DNA from: Drosophila persimilis
Taxonomy: Eukaryota > Arthropoda > Insecta > Diptera > Drosophilidae
Reading direction: 5' to 3'
NCBI RefSeq assembly: GCF_003286085.1
Contig: NW_020825426.1
Coordinates: 62,001 to 126,000, forward strand
DNA: 64,000 bases
Both the position numbers and the translations under genes were made by a program. Below the pieces are notes generated by a model, which saw nothing but the letters and a program-made list of their open reading frames with translations, was not told the origin of the DNA and ran no database searches. Of this stretch, positions 12,394-23,400 are shown one piece after another (position 1 is the first letter of the stretch; each line of letters begins with the position of its first letter).

Positions 12394-12917
12394 ACCTTAT
12401 AGAGATCTTCATGCTCATGGCGATCTGTATCTGTAGAGTGCTGACAGTTGCTGTTATTCTTACCCTCTATGAAAAAAAATGGTATTCGGAATTGAAGCTC
12501 AATTAATATTTCGGGTTCTATCAACAGCTATTTGTTTATTTTCCAAGCTCAAACTCTTTCTAAGAATCACATTCATTCAAGAATGAAGCTCATCTGAACT
12601 GGTTGTCTCATCGAAAATAGAATGTAGTAGATCGAATGGCATAAGCGAGAGACGAGACTGTTTTTTTTCTATTCTTTCTTGATAGAGCGCAGCCTTGGCA
12701 ACTCCATTCTCTCTAACGCATTTCTTATTCTTCAGCAATTTCAAAGTTCGCAGGGTCTGTCATCGAATGCTGAAGCTCCTTATTAGGGTATTTAGACATT
12801 ATAATTTGCGCACGAGCAAAACTGCAAAGTAAGGGGGGCTCACAACATGTGTTTTCCGAATTACCCATGCCGCATACCCCTGTTTCAGCCCCAGTCCATA
12901 TTCACAGTCATGTGTGG

Positions 12918-12926
12918 CGTTTAAAA
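12918..12926 (+). promoter_or_regulatory. TATA-like box upstream of the 58-aa ORF
   Basis: GTTTAAAAG lies about 50 nt before the ATG at 12973. A start site 25-30 nt downstream would leave a leader of about 25 nt. The match is imperfect. Confidence 0.3.
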
Positions 12927-12972
12927 GCCGCCACAAAGATCGGGCGAGAGGCAAGAGAGGCTTGCGTGCAAC

Positions 12973-13149
12973 ATGGACCGATCGTGGGAAGCTCCCGGAA
13001 GGCTTGCCGCAATCTCGAAAAGCCATTTAAAAAATAAAGCCACTACTGAAAGATCAACCAAGACAGAATCCGAGACTCAGCGGCGCAGTTCCGATTCAAT
13101 GGAGATTGACATCGCGGAAAATCCGGGAACTCCAAAAAAGGCGTTGTAG
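12973..13149 (+). CDS. Small 58-aa charged protein, unrecognised
   Basis: An ATG frame of 58 codons ending in TAG, with an in-frame stop about 54 nt upstream fixing the start. The product is hydrophilic. It has a basic N-terminal half (SKSHLKNK), then a Ser/Thr/Glu stretch (TKTESETQRRSSDS), then an acidic patch (MEIDIAE) and a KKAL end. There is no signal peptide or membrane segment. Codon use looks natural throughout, and a TATA-like box lies at typical distance. It lies 920 bp upstream of the Her start, on the same strand. A CGTGGGAA Su(H)-type octamer lies inside it (12983-12990). I do not recognise a family; conservation would decide whether it is real. Confidence 0.4.
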   Translation: MDRSWEAPGRLAAISKSHLKNKATTERSTKTESETQRRSSDSMEIDIAENPGTPKKAL

Positions 13150-13288
13150 CTACATGGAGTGTTTCTTTAAATAACGTATGTACCTACATACTTATCAAAA
13201 ATTCTACGCAATTCTATAGTACGTAACAGAGTACCCTCTGTCAGGTGAGACCAGCCACATTCCCCGTTGTCGCCATTGGATAAACAGG

Positions 13289-13390
13289 ATGGCGACAGTC
13301 ATTTCGGTGGATTTTGACTTGGAAATGGAGCCCCATAGCCACCTGTTGCGAGGTGAGCTGTGTGCAGTTTCTAATAGCATACAAAGCTAA
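13289..13390 (+). CDS. Possible 33-aa ORF or first coding exon
   Basis: The ATG frame opens with MATVISVDFDLEMEPHSHLL, which looks protein-like, and reads into a consensus-type donor (GTGAGC at 13353) before a stop at 13388-13390. It could be a short first exon or a chance ORF. Joining it to the acceptor at 14088 inside Her gives an immediate stop, so it is not an alternative Her exon by that route. Confidence 0.2.
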   Translation: MATVISVDFDLEMEPHSHLLRGELCAVSNSIQS

Positions 13391-14068
13391 TGGTGAACGT
13401 GAAAAGATCGTGGCTCGACGGCGTATCAGCTAAGCCGGTCTCCGGGGGGATAGATAGGGTGACCCTTTCACCCCTTCCTTTTCGCCGCTGAACGAGCATA
13501 GAAAAAATTGACACGATCTGGACGGCCATCCATGTCTCTGCCACTTGAAAAAGCCCCCAGATCCCCTATCCCTGGTCCACTCTCTCAAGTCTAATAAACA
13601 AAACTTTGCCTGGCATCGGCAGTTTTTACACACTTCCATAAGACGGTCTGTTTTTTCGATCATCTTTGCACAGACCTATATATTTTTTGCTTATTTTTAT
13701 TGGAACAGTGTGTCATCCAGCTATAATAGAAAGATATTCTGAGTATAAGATACTGCTGACAATATTCCTATAGCTGAAAAAGGAATGGAACGATCGATCT
13801 GCAAGGGTATTAAAAACTCCGGCCTCCGAGGTTAGCCTTCTTTTCTTGTTATTTTTGTCAATGGAGAATGCAGCCTCGTCTGCCGTCGGAGTGGCTATCA
13901 GAAATTGGAGCTGATTTGAGCGAAAAACGCTGCTCTGCTTCTGCTACTGCCAGTGCCACTGCTGCTACGGCGACCTGGGCTCTGACAGTCAGTCTGTGTA
14001 AAAACGGCGTGCAATTCGGAGCCAAGAGCACGGCAGCCCTTGCGAAGTCCACGTATATTCCAAACGAG

Positions 14069-14614
14069 ATGAAGCGCAACCAGATTTTCAGAGGTGGCTA
14101 CGTAGAGCAGGGCTTGTCACGCTCTTCTGAGTACCGCAAGGTGATGAAGCCGCTGCTAGAGCGCAAGCGTCGTGCGCGCATCAACAACTCCCTGGACGAG
14201 CTAAAGATTATTATTTCGGATCTAGCTCACATGGTAGGTAGCCTTGGTTCTAGGTCCCAGCCTAGGTGTAAGGATCCTAGTCTAGAACAGTCCCAGCTGA
14301 CCATTCTCCATTCTTCAACTGCGTAGGAGACCACAGGGCTGAATAAGCTGGAGAAGGCTGACATCCTGGAGCTGGCCGTGCACCTTTTGCAGGAACAACG
14401 CGCATGCAGCTCCTCGCAACTTTCTGGCCCGGTGGCCCATCAGCAGCGACTGGAGGCGGAGTCGTACTGGGGTGGCTTCCGTCAGTGCGCCGTGCAGGTG
14501 TCCAGCTTCCTGCAGCACCACGACAAGGCACTCAGCGACCAGTTCAATGAGTTCCTGCAGCAGATCCTACCGGCCAAGCCAGCCCCTGAGCCGTACCTCT
14601 GGAGACCATGGTAA
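14069..14614 (+). CDS. Her: HES-related bHLH-Orange repressor (Her), two exons
   Basis: Coding exons are 14069-14233 and 14327-14614, with a 93-nt GT-AG intron, giving 150 aa. The bHLH spans about residues 19-75. Its basic region is [18 protein letters not shown], with the HES-specific proline, and helix 2 carries [11 protein letters not shown]. An Orange-like segment ([16 protein letters not shown]) follows, and the protein ends in WRPW, which recruits Groucho. Known role of the family: DNA-binding transcriptional repressors, often in neural and Notch-dependent patterning. An in-frame upstream ATG at 13868 would add 67 residues of low-complexity Ala/Ser/Thr sequence; I prefer 14069 because the total then matches compact E(spl) proteins. 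An AATAAA follows the stop by only 28 nt, so the 3' UTR is very short. Assignment to Her rather than another E(spl)-like gene rests on proximity to Frq2. Confidence 0.88.
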
Positions 14615-14641
14615 AAGTCCTGGTAGAACACCAAAAATTAC

Positions 14642-14647
14642 AATAAA
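14642..14647 (+). terminator. Her polyadenylation signal
   Basis: AATAAA starts 28 nt after the Her stop codon, within an A-rich stretch. It is the first such signal downstream. Confidence 0.6.
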
Positions 14648-15791
14648 AACAAAAACAAAAAAGGGAGCTCAGGTTGTGGATATCTGTTGTGAATTTCGGT
14701 ATCTCCCCAATTTAAGCGCTAATATACTTAGGTTAGGCTAGGACTTTTTGTTCAAGGATGGATGATATTTCGATCCGATGGATAAGCAAAGAAAACTTAC
14801 TCTAAAAATGTTTTTTGCTTTCGGTTTTTCTTATTGCAAAAATTCAAAAACTCTTTTTTATATGTGTAAAATTGTGTGAGGAAACGTTTGTTGTATCAAT
14901 GAGAATCCGAATGAATTGCTGGAAAACTTTTGTTGCTTCAATTAGTCTTCAATTAGAATTGATTTCATCGGTATTAAATATCTAACGCTTTTCGCATTTG
15001 CATGCTAAATTGTGTATTTCTTATGGTGAATATAATGCCCACAAAGGCTGCTTTTGCAGTTATAAATAATTCATAATCAGTAATCATAAGCGTTACCATT
15101 AACCGTTAACAGAATGTTGTATCGATAATGTTGATACACATCTACATACATATGTGTGCAAGTAGCTTACATATACCCAAACTAAAATATATATATGTAT
15201 ATGCAGTAATTAAAAAAAAAAAACATTTTCTCGATTTTACTCTTTGATTATACTTGCTTATACTGCTATACTGCTTGATTATTATTTTTGTGTTCCTAAT
15301 GGAGGAGTTTCTTAGGTTCTAGATTTTTGATTTTTCCTATTTTGATGGAGTTATTAAACCCTCTATACATATCTTATACATATTTACAATTGTTCACAAT
15401 AATTTCGAGTTCGATTTTGAATTTCGAAGTCGAGTGTAAGAAGCGCGAAAATTGATTGTTGTTGCAGTTTGTTTTCATTTTGTTCTTCGTTTGTTTCTCC
15501 ACGAAATTGATTTTTATATATTTGTCGTCAATATATATAAGATTATAATTGTATATGTAAAGATATCGTTTTCTGCACTTTACCGATTCTCCTTTTGGAG
15601 ATTTTTCAGTGTGTATAACATAAGACCATAGAAAAACGCATGCAAACTTGTGTGTGAACTGCTCAGCATTTCATATTGAAATCTTTTTCAACAATAAATA
15701 TAAAAAAAAAGAAACTACTTTGCAAATTTCACAAGTCAAATACAAATAAGTGATCCAAATTACCTATTTATATATGTAAATACATATATAT
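14648..15791. other. AT-rich intergenic stretch
   Basis: No gene or named repeat seen. Contains several poly-A and TATATA-type tracts. Confidence 0.5.
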
Positions 15792-16415
15792 CAGTGTTGC
15801 GCTTATTTGTATGGGCGAAAAAAAAATTATAAATGTATCAAAATCAAAGGTTTTAGAGCCAAAAAATTGTCCTTATGGCAGAAAACTATAAAATATAAAG
15901 AGCCCGATTCGACAACATTTAGAGGTGCCGACTTGAGGTCAAAGTGGAGAAATATCATAGTTGGCTAATGGTTCCTATGGCAGCTATACTATATATCGCT
16001 CTGATGGGATTGCATTTTTTGTGTGATTTAGGATATTAAAATATAATCAAGCTCGCAAAATTTCAGCTCGGTTTGTTAATATTTAAGCCAACAATAAATA
16101 AGTAATATCCAGCTTTTGAGACTACACGTGTAGAGTATTACTATTAGTATAATTAGTATTGCCACCCTCGTCTATCCAAAATACTTTCGAAATGGGAATA
16201 AATGAAAAAATCAAGAGTTATCTCAAATTTGTTTGGGATCGGCTGAGAAAGGTCATTATTTCCGAATACCTGGACCAATGCACCACGCACGTTGGATGTC
16301 TAAGGCGATTTATACCTTTAAAATAAATATTTTTAGAGGGGAGCTTGAGTTGATAACTCGAGAAGGAAAATATTAGCGCGACATATCTCTTTTTAGTGAG
16401 TTTTCATATACATTT

Positions 16416-16850
16416 TTGTTTTCAGTCAACATAAGCTGTTCAAGCTCCAAAACTGGAATTTCAATTTATATGCGAAATGTAAAACTAAAAGGATTTAGTC
16501 GGAAAATGGCAAACGTCGTTTTAAAAAAGACCTGCATCCATTTGTGGTATTTATCTGATGAAAATATCGCACTTGCATTGTTTGGCGATAAAGTTAAATT
16601 CATGGAAAAACGAGAAATTATAAAGCAAATTGCTGACAATTTGTGTTGACGATGATGGTGTCGAAACTTCGGCAAAACTCCTAATTTTAAAAGAAAAACA
16701 AAGACTCTATCGGATTTTGTGACACCTAATTTTGTTAAATTTTTTGATCGGTTTAATATTTTGAAAGGTTTGTTTATTGTTAGCTGAAGATCATTCAGAA
16801 TGGCATTGGAAGGAGGATTTAAAAAATATTGAAACACTTAAAAGTGCTGT
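16416..16850 (+). pseudogene. Degraded transposase fragment
   Basis: A 77-codon frame (16416-16649) is followed by a second frame to about 16850, with a shift and stops between. It lies between the inverted ends of the 15792-18190 element. The composition resembles a hAT-like C-terminal region, but this is weak and based only on general appearance. Confidence 0.3.
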
Positions 16851-16885
16851 TAAACTTATGCAAGGCTATAACCAAATACTAACCA

Positions 16886-17866
16886 AACGAGGAGGAACGT
16901 TGTGAGTTGCTTCTGCGCCCGCAACTCTACATTTATACGCAATACATAGTCAGTATGTCTGCATTGAGCGACAAAGAGTGCAAGCGGGAGAAACAGAAAA
17001 CGTGTCTGACCGTGTCGTCGGGCGCTGAGTAGCTACTGCATATTGGTTTGTTCCTCTTGGCTATAAAAATAATCCGACTTGATCCAGATTCGGCAATCTG
17101 GTAGATATGGTCATTCTTTCTGATTGTGCGCTTTTAGTCTTCTCGTATCTTAAATATTGTGGATGCCACAGGGGGTGGGGCGAAGTTTTGAAATACACTT
17201 GTAACAGTGAGATACAAATTTTGGCTGCTCTAGCTCTAATAGTCTTTGCGATTTGTGGATGATACAGATTTTCGTCCTTTGCGGGGGCGGAGAGGGGTGG
17301 GGCGAAATTTTGAAATACACGTGTGCTGGTTCGATATCACAGGAGTGTGAATACCAAATTTGCTTGCTCTAGCTCTTATGGTCTCTGAGATCTAGGCGCT
17401 CACTTTTAGCAATTGGCAAAGCCAAGAGACAGCGAGAAAGAATGAAATTGTTCTCTCATTATGGGTATAACAATAATAAATTAAAGTCATTCTATACTAT
17501 TTTGCGTTTTTGGTTTTCTTGTATCTTTGAAATTGTGGATGCCATAGATTTTCGTCTTTTGTGGGGGCGGAAGGAGGCGGGGCGATGTTTTGAAATACAC
17601 TTGCAACAGTGACATTTTGCAAAAGTCTCGATACAAAATGTCGTTGCTCTAGCTCTTATAGTCTTTGAGCACTGGGCGCTCATAGGGACTGACAAAAGGA
17701 CAAACAGACATGGCTCAATCGACTCGGCTATTGATGCTGATCACGAATATACATATATACTTCATGGGGTCATAATCGCTTCTTTCTGGACGTTACACAC
17801 ATTCATTTTCACCACAAGTCTAATATATGTATGTACCCCATACTCATTTTGAGTATCGGGTATAAA
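16886..17866 (+). mobile_element. DINE-1/ISY-like Helitron copy, nested
   Basis: Begins with ACGAGGAGGAACGTTGTG and ends with GAGTATCGGGTATAA, the two ends of the full unit seen at 57978-59094. It has lost most of the GA-rich internal block and the long GACA tract. It is inserted in the older inverted-end element. Confidence 0.75.
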
Positions 17867-19426
17867 AAGAAGATGAGTTACAGATGTTACTAAACGTCAC
17901 AAAAGAATATGCTAGTCAATATTCATTGAAAATTTTTAAATTTAATAATAATTTAATTTTAAAATTTTAAATCACAAAAAAAAATGCAATCCGATCAGAG
18001 CGATAAATAGTATAGCTGCCATAGCTATCGGCCAAATATTTTATTTTTAAACTTTGATCTCAAGTCGGCACATCAAGATGTTATCGAATATCAGACTAAA
18101 AATGTTTAATTTATTGTTTTATACGAAAAGAAACCTTATTAGACCCTGAAACCTTTGAATATTACACTTTTGTAAAGAGGCGCAGCCCTAATATACATGT
18201 ATATATGTTTGTGTGTATATAAATATAAATATTTGATTGTTTGCATGTGTGTTAATATTGATATACATATTTATAAATATATCTTTCCATAAACTCGTAT
18301 TAAGTAATCTAAATTGGCTTTCATCTTGATATACATATTTATGTACAACAACTACTCTAGGTGCATATGTTCTGTGGTTCAGGCAAACCAAAAGTATTCT
18401 GGTAGACTAACAAACATCAGAATCAGATTCGGAATTAGAGATGCGATGACATTATCTAGTGACTGTTCAAATTTTAAACCTCGTTGGCAAAGAAAAGTCA
18501 TGGTATTTCCACAAAAAAATCTGAAGTTTTTATCCAATTTAATAAGATTCCTACAAGCCAATAGTATTACATAGATAAATGCTGATGATACGATAGTTAG
18601 ATAGAAAATTTTAGGAGGGAAATAATAAGACTTTAATAAATTTAGGGCAAGTTGCAGTATTAATCAAAGTACATTTTTTTTACATTTGTGGTTTTTATTA
18701 CGATCTAGAGCTGAACCACATATAAAATATAAATTATTTTAGCATGGCGATTAGGGGCCCCATCTTACGGCAGAAGGGGAAGCAAAATTAACTCCAACAG
18801 TAGATTGAATAATGACCAAAAATAAAAAAAAGGAGCGATATATAAAAAGACACAGTTAGAGTGTCGATGATTCAGACGATAGTTTAGTAAGTAAGCCATT
18901 AGTTAGGCTTGCCACTTTATAGGATGCAGGATATTGCAAGCTCTCTGTTCAAAGTTCAAACTGATATTCTTGTTTATTATTGTTTATCTGTTTAGGCATG
19001 CGGGAATACGTATGGAAAACTACTCTTGTTAAAATGTTTGTTTCTACCCTGGTATGGGGTGGGGGGCTGTGGCTGACCTAGTAATGATCATATATGAGAT
19101 GCAATGGTGGAAAGGAAGCTGGATGAAGCTGGAATGGTGAGCAGACGCAGAACCACACCCACTTAAGACATGGCATACCGCATGCAGAAGCAAAAGTACG
19201 ACTATTCATATATCTTTTATATGTATATGATCTAGATCTTAATATAGCTAGTGTACTTGGTTAAAAAGAGAGTAATTAGGTATGCGTGTGGGTATTTATT
19301 TTTGATTATCAACACTTTCGATTATCAACAGTTAGTAGCTAGCTATGCTGAGCTCTTGCGCCACAAAAATGCGGAAAACACAACAAAAATAATAATGGAT
19401 AAGAAACTGGAGCAAGAGAAAGAGCA

Positions 19427-19525
19427 AGCGTCTAGACCAGTAGCATGTGAGATACATATATTAGAGTATATGCATTGCGTCTAGGCCAGTAGCATATGAG
19501 TTACATATATTCGAGTATATGAATA
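19427..19525. repeat. Direct tandem repeat, two 49-50 bp units
   Basis: GCGTCTAGACCAGTAGCAT at 19427 recurs with one change at 19477, each followed by a TGAG-ACATATATT-GAGTATATG block. It lies about 0.9 kb downstream of the Frq2 stop, possibly in its 3' UTR. Confidence 0.6.
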
Positions 19526-20430
19526 TGTATGTATTTGTATTTTTAAAACTATGTATAAGCATATACTAAATATATTGAGAAGCGTGTATTGATTGCATGT
19601 AAATCAGAAATAGCTGTCGTCAAAAGAGTTCTCTCTCTCTCTCTCGCTTTGATTTATAATTATTTTCAAATAACGATCCATCTTAACGATTAGATAGCCA
19701 TCGGTTGGTTTTCGATACTTATGCGATATATTACTAAATCAATTTGAAGAATTTTTCTTTGTTATTCGAATTTTTTTGGCAAGCATTTCAATAAAAATGA
19801 CTTGGATAAGATTAAGAGCATATTTTTATACACAAATATTTATCTATAGAAGGGTGAACTCGCTCTCAACCCCTATTTATTTTTACGTTTGTATATGTAT
19901 TTAATATGAATTATTTTTTTAAATAGCGTTTCATTTGACATAAATTGGTGTTCTTTTGTTTCTAGTTTTTTCCTTGGTAAATTTTAAAATTTTGTTTTTT
20001 CTTAACAGTTTCTGGTTTTTGATGACTGCAATATTTATCCATACTATACATATACATATATCCTTTCTCATGTTAATTAATATTCATATTCTATAAGTTG
20101 AAAGTCGAGATTTTTTAATATTTCTTCTGGATCTTTCTTGAGTGACTGTGTGGGTGGGCGGGTTTATGTGTGTGCGTGTGTGCGAGGGGAGAAGGAAAAT
20201 TGGTAAAAAATATGAGGGTGTGTGAGTATTCTCAATCGACTCCAATCAAGGTCCAAACACATTGCTGTAGTTTTTGCTGTGGATCTGAGGGATTGCGTGG
20301 GGTTCGTTGCCTCAAATCATTGATCCTTGGAATCAGCTCCTTCCACTGCTCCCCACTGCGATTCCGCCTCAGCTTCCACTCCTACTCTGGACCACCCCAA
20401 AAAATCTCAAGGCAACTAAATTTCTTGCGG

Positions 20431-23400
20431 TTAATCACCACCTAAACTTAACGCCTGGACTATACGTGGATCAGCTTTACTTCCCTCTCGGAACTCTTCG
20501 AGAGTAAGGCGGTCGTCATGGTTCTTGTCCATCTGATCGAAGATCTTGTCCACCCGCTTCTGTGGCGTATTCTCGTCCTCCGTCTGCGGCTGCTGGCCCT
20601 GAAATCAAGTGATTAATGTGGATTCACTTATCGGAGAGGAGAGTGCAAGCGAAAAAACTTACGACCATCTGGTAGATGGCATCCACAATATTGTACATCT
20701 CCTCGCGCGTTATGTAACCATCGTTGTCAACATCATAGAGACGGAAGGCCCCTGAAAAGGGAGTTCATTATCATTATGGCAGACTAAATGGGGTTTGAAT
20801 GCAATCAAATGTACTTACAATGCAGCTTCTCATCTAAATTTCCGCGTGATGTTATGGACAAGGCCCGTATGAACTCCTCAAACTCGATGGCCCCATCCTG
20901 CAGATACAAATACAAGCACAAAATATAATTAAATGGCTCTGGATACGGCTACAGATTGTTGCTGAACGCTGAGATGAGTGCAAAGCTTTTGGTCCACAAA
21001 AAGGTCTTTATAGTTTGGAGCTATAAGTTTAACTTCGATGGATCAGTCTAGCTTAAACAATAAAAATTTTATAGGACATATATACATAGACAAAAGAAAA
21101 ACAGTAGAATACACGACCATTGGTGCACGTTTAAGATATTTTAAGTGTATATCTCGGCAGTCCTAAGCTCAATACTTACGTTATTCTCATCGAATACACG
21201 AAATACCAAAGAAGCAAATTTACTGGGGTCACCATCGGGGAAAAACTGCTTATAGATTTTGATGAAGCCCTAAGGAAAATAACAACAGATACAGAAGAGA
21301 GAGAGACAGATAAATGGTAGTACGTGTTAGATAAGGTAAATACATATTTGCTGCTGGCCCCATAGACAACTGCAGTCGAGTGGGTTCGGTAACACACATA
21401 AAATAGCACTATAGAAAACATTTCTAAAGTTCTTTAGCTAAGAAATGAATGATGGGTGTGTGGGTGACTGGTGGATAACTGAATGACGGAATGGAAGAGC
21501 GAGTGCTCCTGAGAATGGACTTGTACCATGTAGGCGATGCAAACTGAAATGTATGTTCAGATGCTGACTCGTTGTGGTAATTCTGTTAGCGCACTGACAA
21601 AATACCGGACAGTGAAAGACCGGAAAATAGTAAACTTTTACACGGGTGTCGCGCAGGTGTGCGGTGAAGTGGTGACATGCTTCAGATGGTCCAATAAAGT
21701 GTCTTACAGTTTTTGGTGACGTTTGGTCAGGAGTTGTCTGGCAATGGGAGTGTGTCGCAGAAGCAAAAATTTCAGATAGGTCGCGAAATTTTGTCCCTTT
21801 CCCACTCAATCTTGTAATAAAAGGTAAAAAGGAATGAGCGAAAGCGCCTATGCTGGTTGTAAACGATGCAGCGGCTGCATGGCATATACATACGTGTGTA
21901 TACGTGTATATGTATACATACACTCCAATGCTGCACAGATTATCAAAGTTAGCTAGATATTATAGTTGAGTCATAGCTTTTTCGTCCATAGCTCAATTTT
22001 TCTCAAGCGAGATAGCAAAATTGACAATCGAATGATGCTTGAAAATTCTGCGTGTAAAAACAGCAAATTTTCATATAGTTTTAGTTCGTTTTGCTTGTTT
22101 GTGTAGTTTTGCGGTTTAAGTTCGTAAATATCGGAAAAATGGGAAAATAATCGCAGGAAAGGAAATTTAACAAATGACCATATCTACCAGATCGCCGTAT
22201 CTGGATCAGATTGGATAATTTTTATAACCAACAGAAACAAATCAACTTGCAGTGGCTATTCAGCGCCCGACAACACGGTCAGACACGTTTTCTGTCTCTC
22301 CCGCACGCATTGCACTCTGCCGCTCAATGTAGCCATACTGACGATGTATCGTGTATAAGTGTAGAGTTGCGGTCGAAGCAGCAACTCACAACGTTTCTCC
22401 TCGTTATATATATGAGTCGGAATTGGTTTCGGGCCCGATATACTGCCGCATGCTCTCTCTCTCTCTGTATTTTAGTATCACTTTTCACAAAAGGGACGAA
22501 TTGACTTGCTCGTTAATGCGGTGAGGGGATATCTCTCCGCGAACTCTTTAAATTCTGGTCGAACCTGTCATGAGAGATGAAAAACATAGAGAGAAAGAGG
22601 AACTATGACCGCTGGTTAGGTTTAATTTTAAATTCGTGAATTATTTGAGAATATATATTTTATAAGTTTAAATTTTTCCTCTGCTGTTTTTTATTTCGCT
22701 ACATCTGTCTCTCTTAATTATCACACGAAGCCACGTTGTTTAGACATGTCCCTTCAACATTGCATAGACCGAACGGCCAAAAGTGTTCGTACTGATAGAC
22801 GAAGGATCCGCCTGTACCCTGGTCGATACGGAGATAACGGAAAAACTAGGTATTGATGGCACCTCAATACAAATGGATAATTTTATCGATCTCTCCAAGG
22901 GACAATATGGCGCGCAATTCACGCTTCAAAACGTGAGAACAGTAAAAGACCTGGATCTGCCGAAGCAGACGCTGAACGACTCAATCCTAAGATCTCATTC
23001 GTATGTGAATGTAATAACCATCCACATGCTGGACGCTCTTGTAAAAGAGAGTTTATCATTAGATACGGTAGGAATAATCATATCGAAAAGCACACTCAGG
23101 TCCAAAGGAGGTTAAAGAGCAAACTCAATTCAGGACAATTCTACAAGGTTTCGCAGCGAAATAAAGATTATCAGATCGGTGAAGTCCATACTAGCCGAAA
23201 TATTAGAGGAAACACACGTCCAAGAACCAGTGTTGAGAGCAGCACAGGCAAGGTTAGACGTGAAGACAACGAATCCACCAATGGACCATGGCCAACCAGA
23301 AGCTCCGATAGACCATCACCAGCAAGTAAAGTTGAAGAAGTTGTCTGTTTGTCTATTTTTAAATTGCAAACCCATTCATATATCTTACTTGTAAATAAGC

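Larger units (their letters stand above)
15792..18190. mobile_element. DNA transposon remnant with long imperfect inverted ends
   Basis: The left end (15792-16045) and right end (17945-18190) are inverted copies of one another. Both carry a GTGCCGACTTGAG block and the run GGCAGCTATACTAT, then ATCGCTCTGAT. The outer tips read CAGTGTTGCGC and, inverted, TAGGGCTGCGC, which is reminiscent of hAT ends. Inside, 16416-16850 holds broken reading frames with transposase-like character (LWYLSDENIALALF and a tryptophan-rich stretch), but I cannot fix the superfamily. A Helitron-like copy (16886-17866) is inserted in it. Confidence 0.5.

Noticed and set aside
13868..14068. N-terminal extension of Her
   Set aside because: It is Ala/Ser/Thr low complexity and unlike E(spl) N-termini. 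Kept only as an alternative start.
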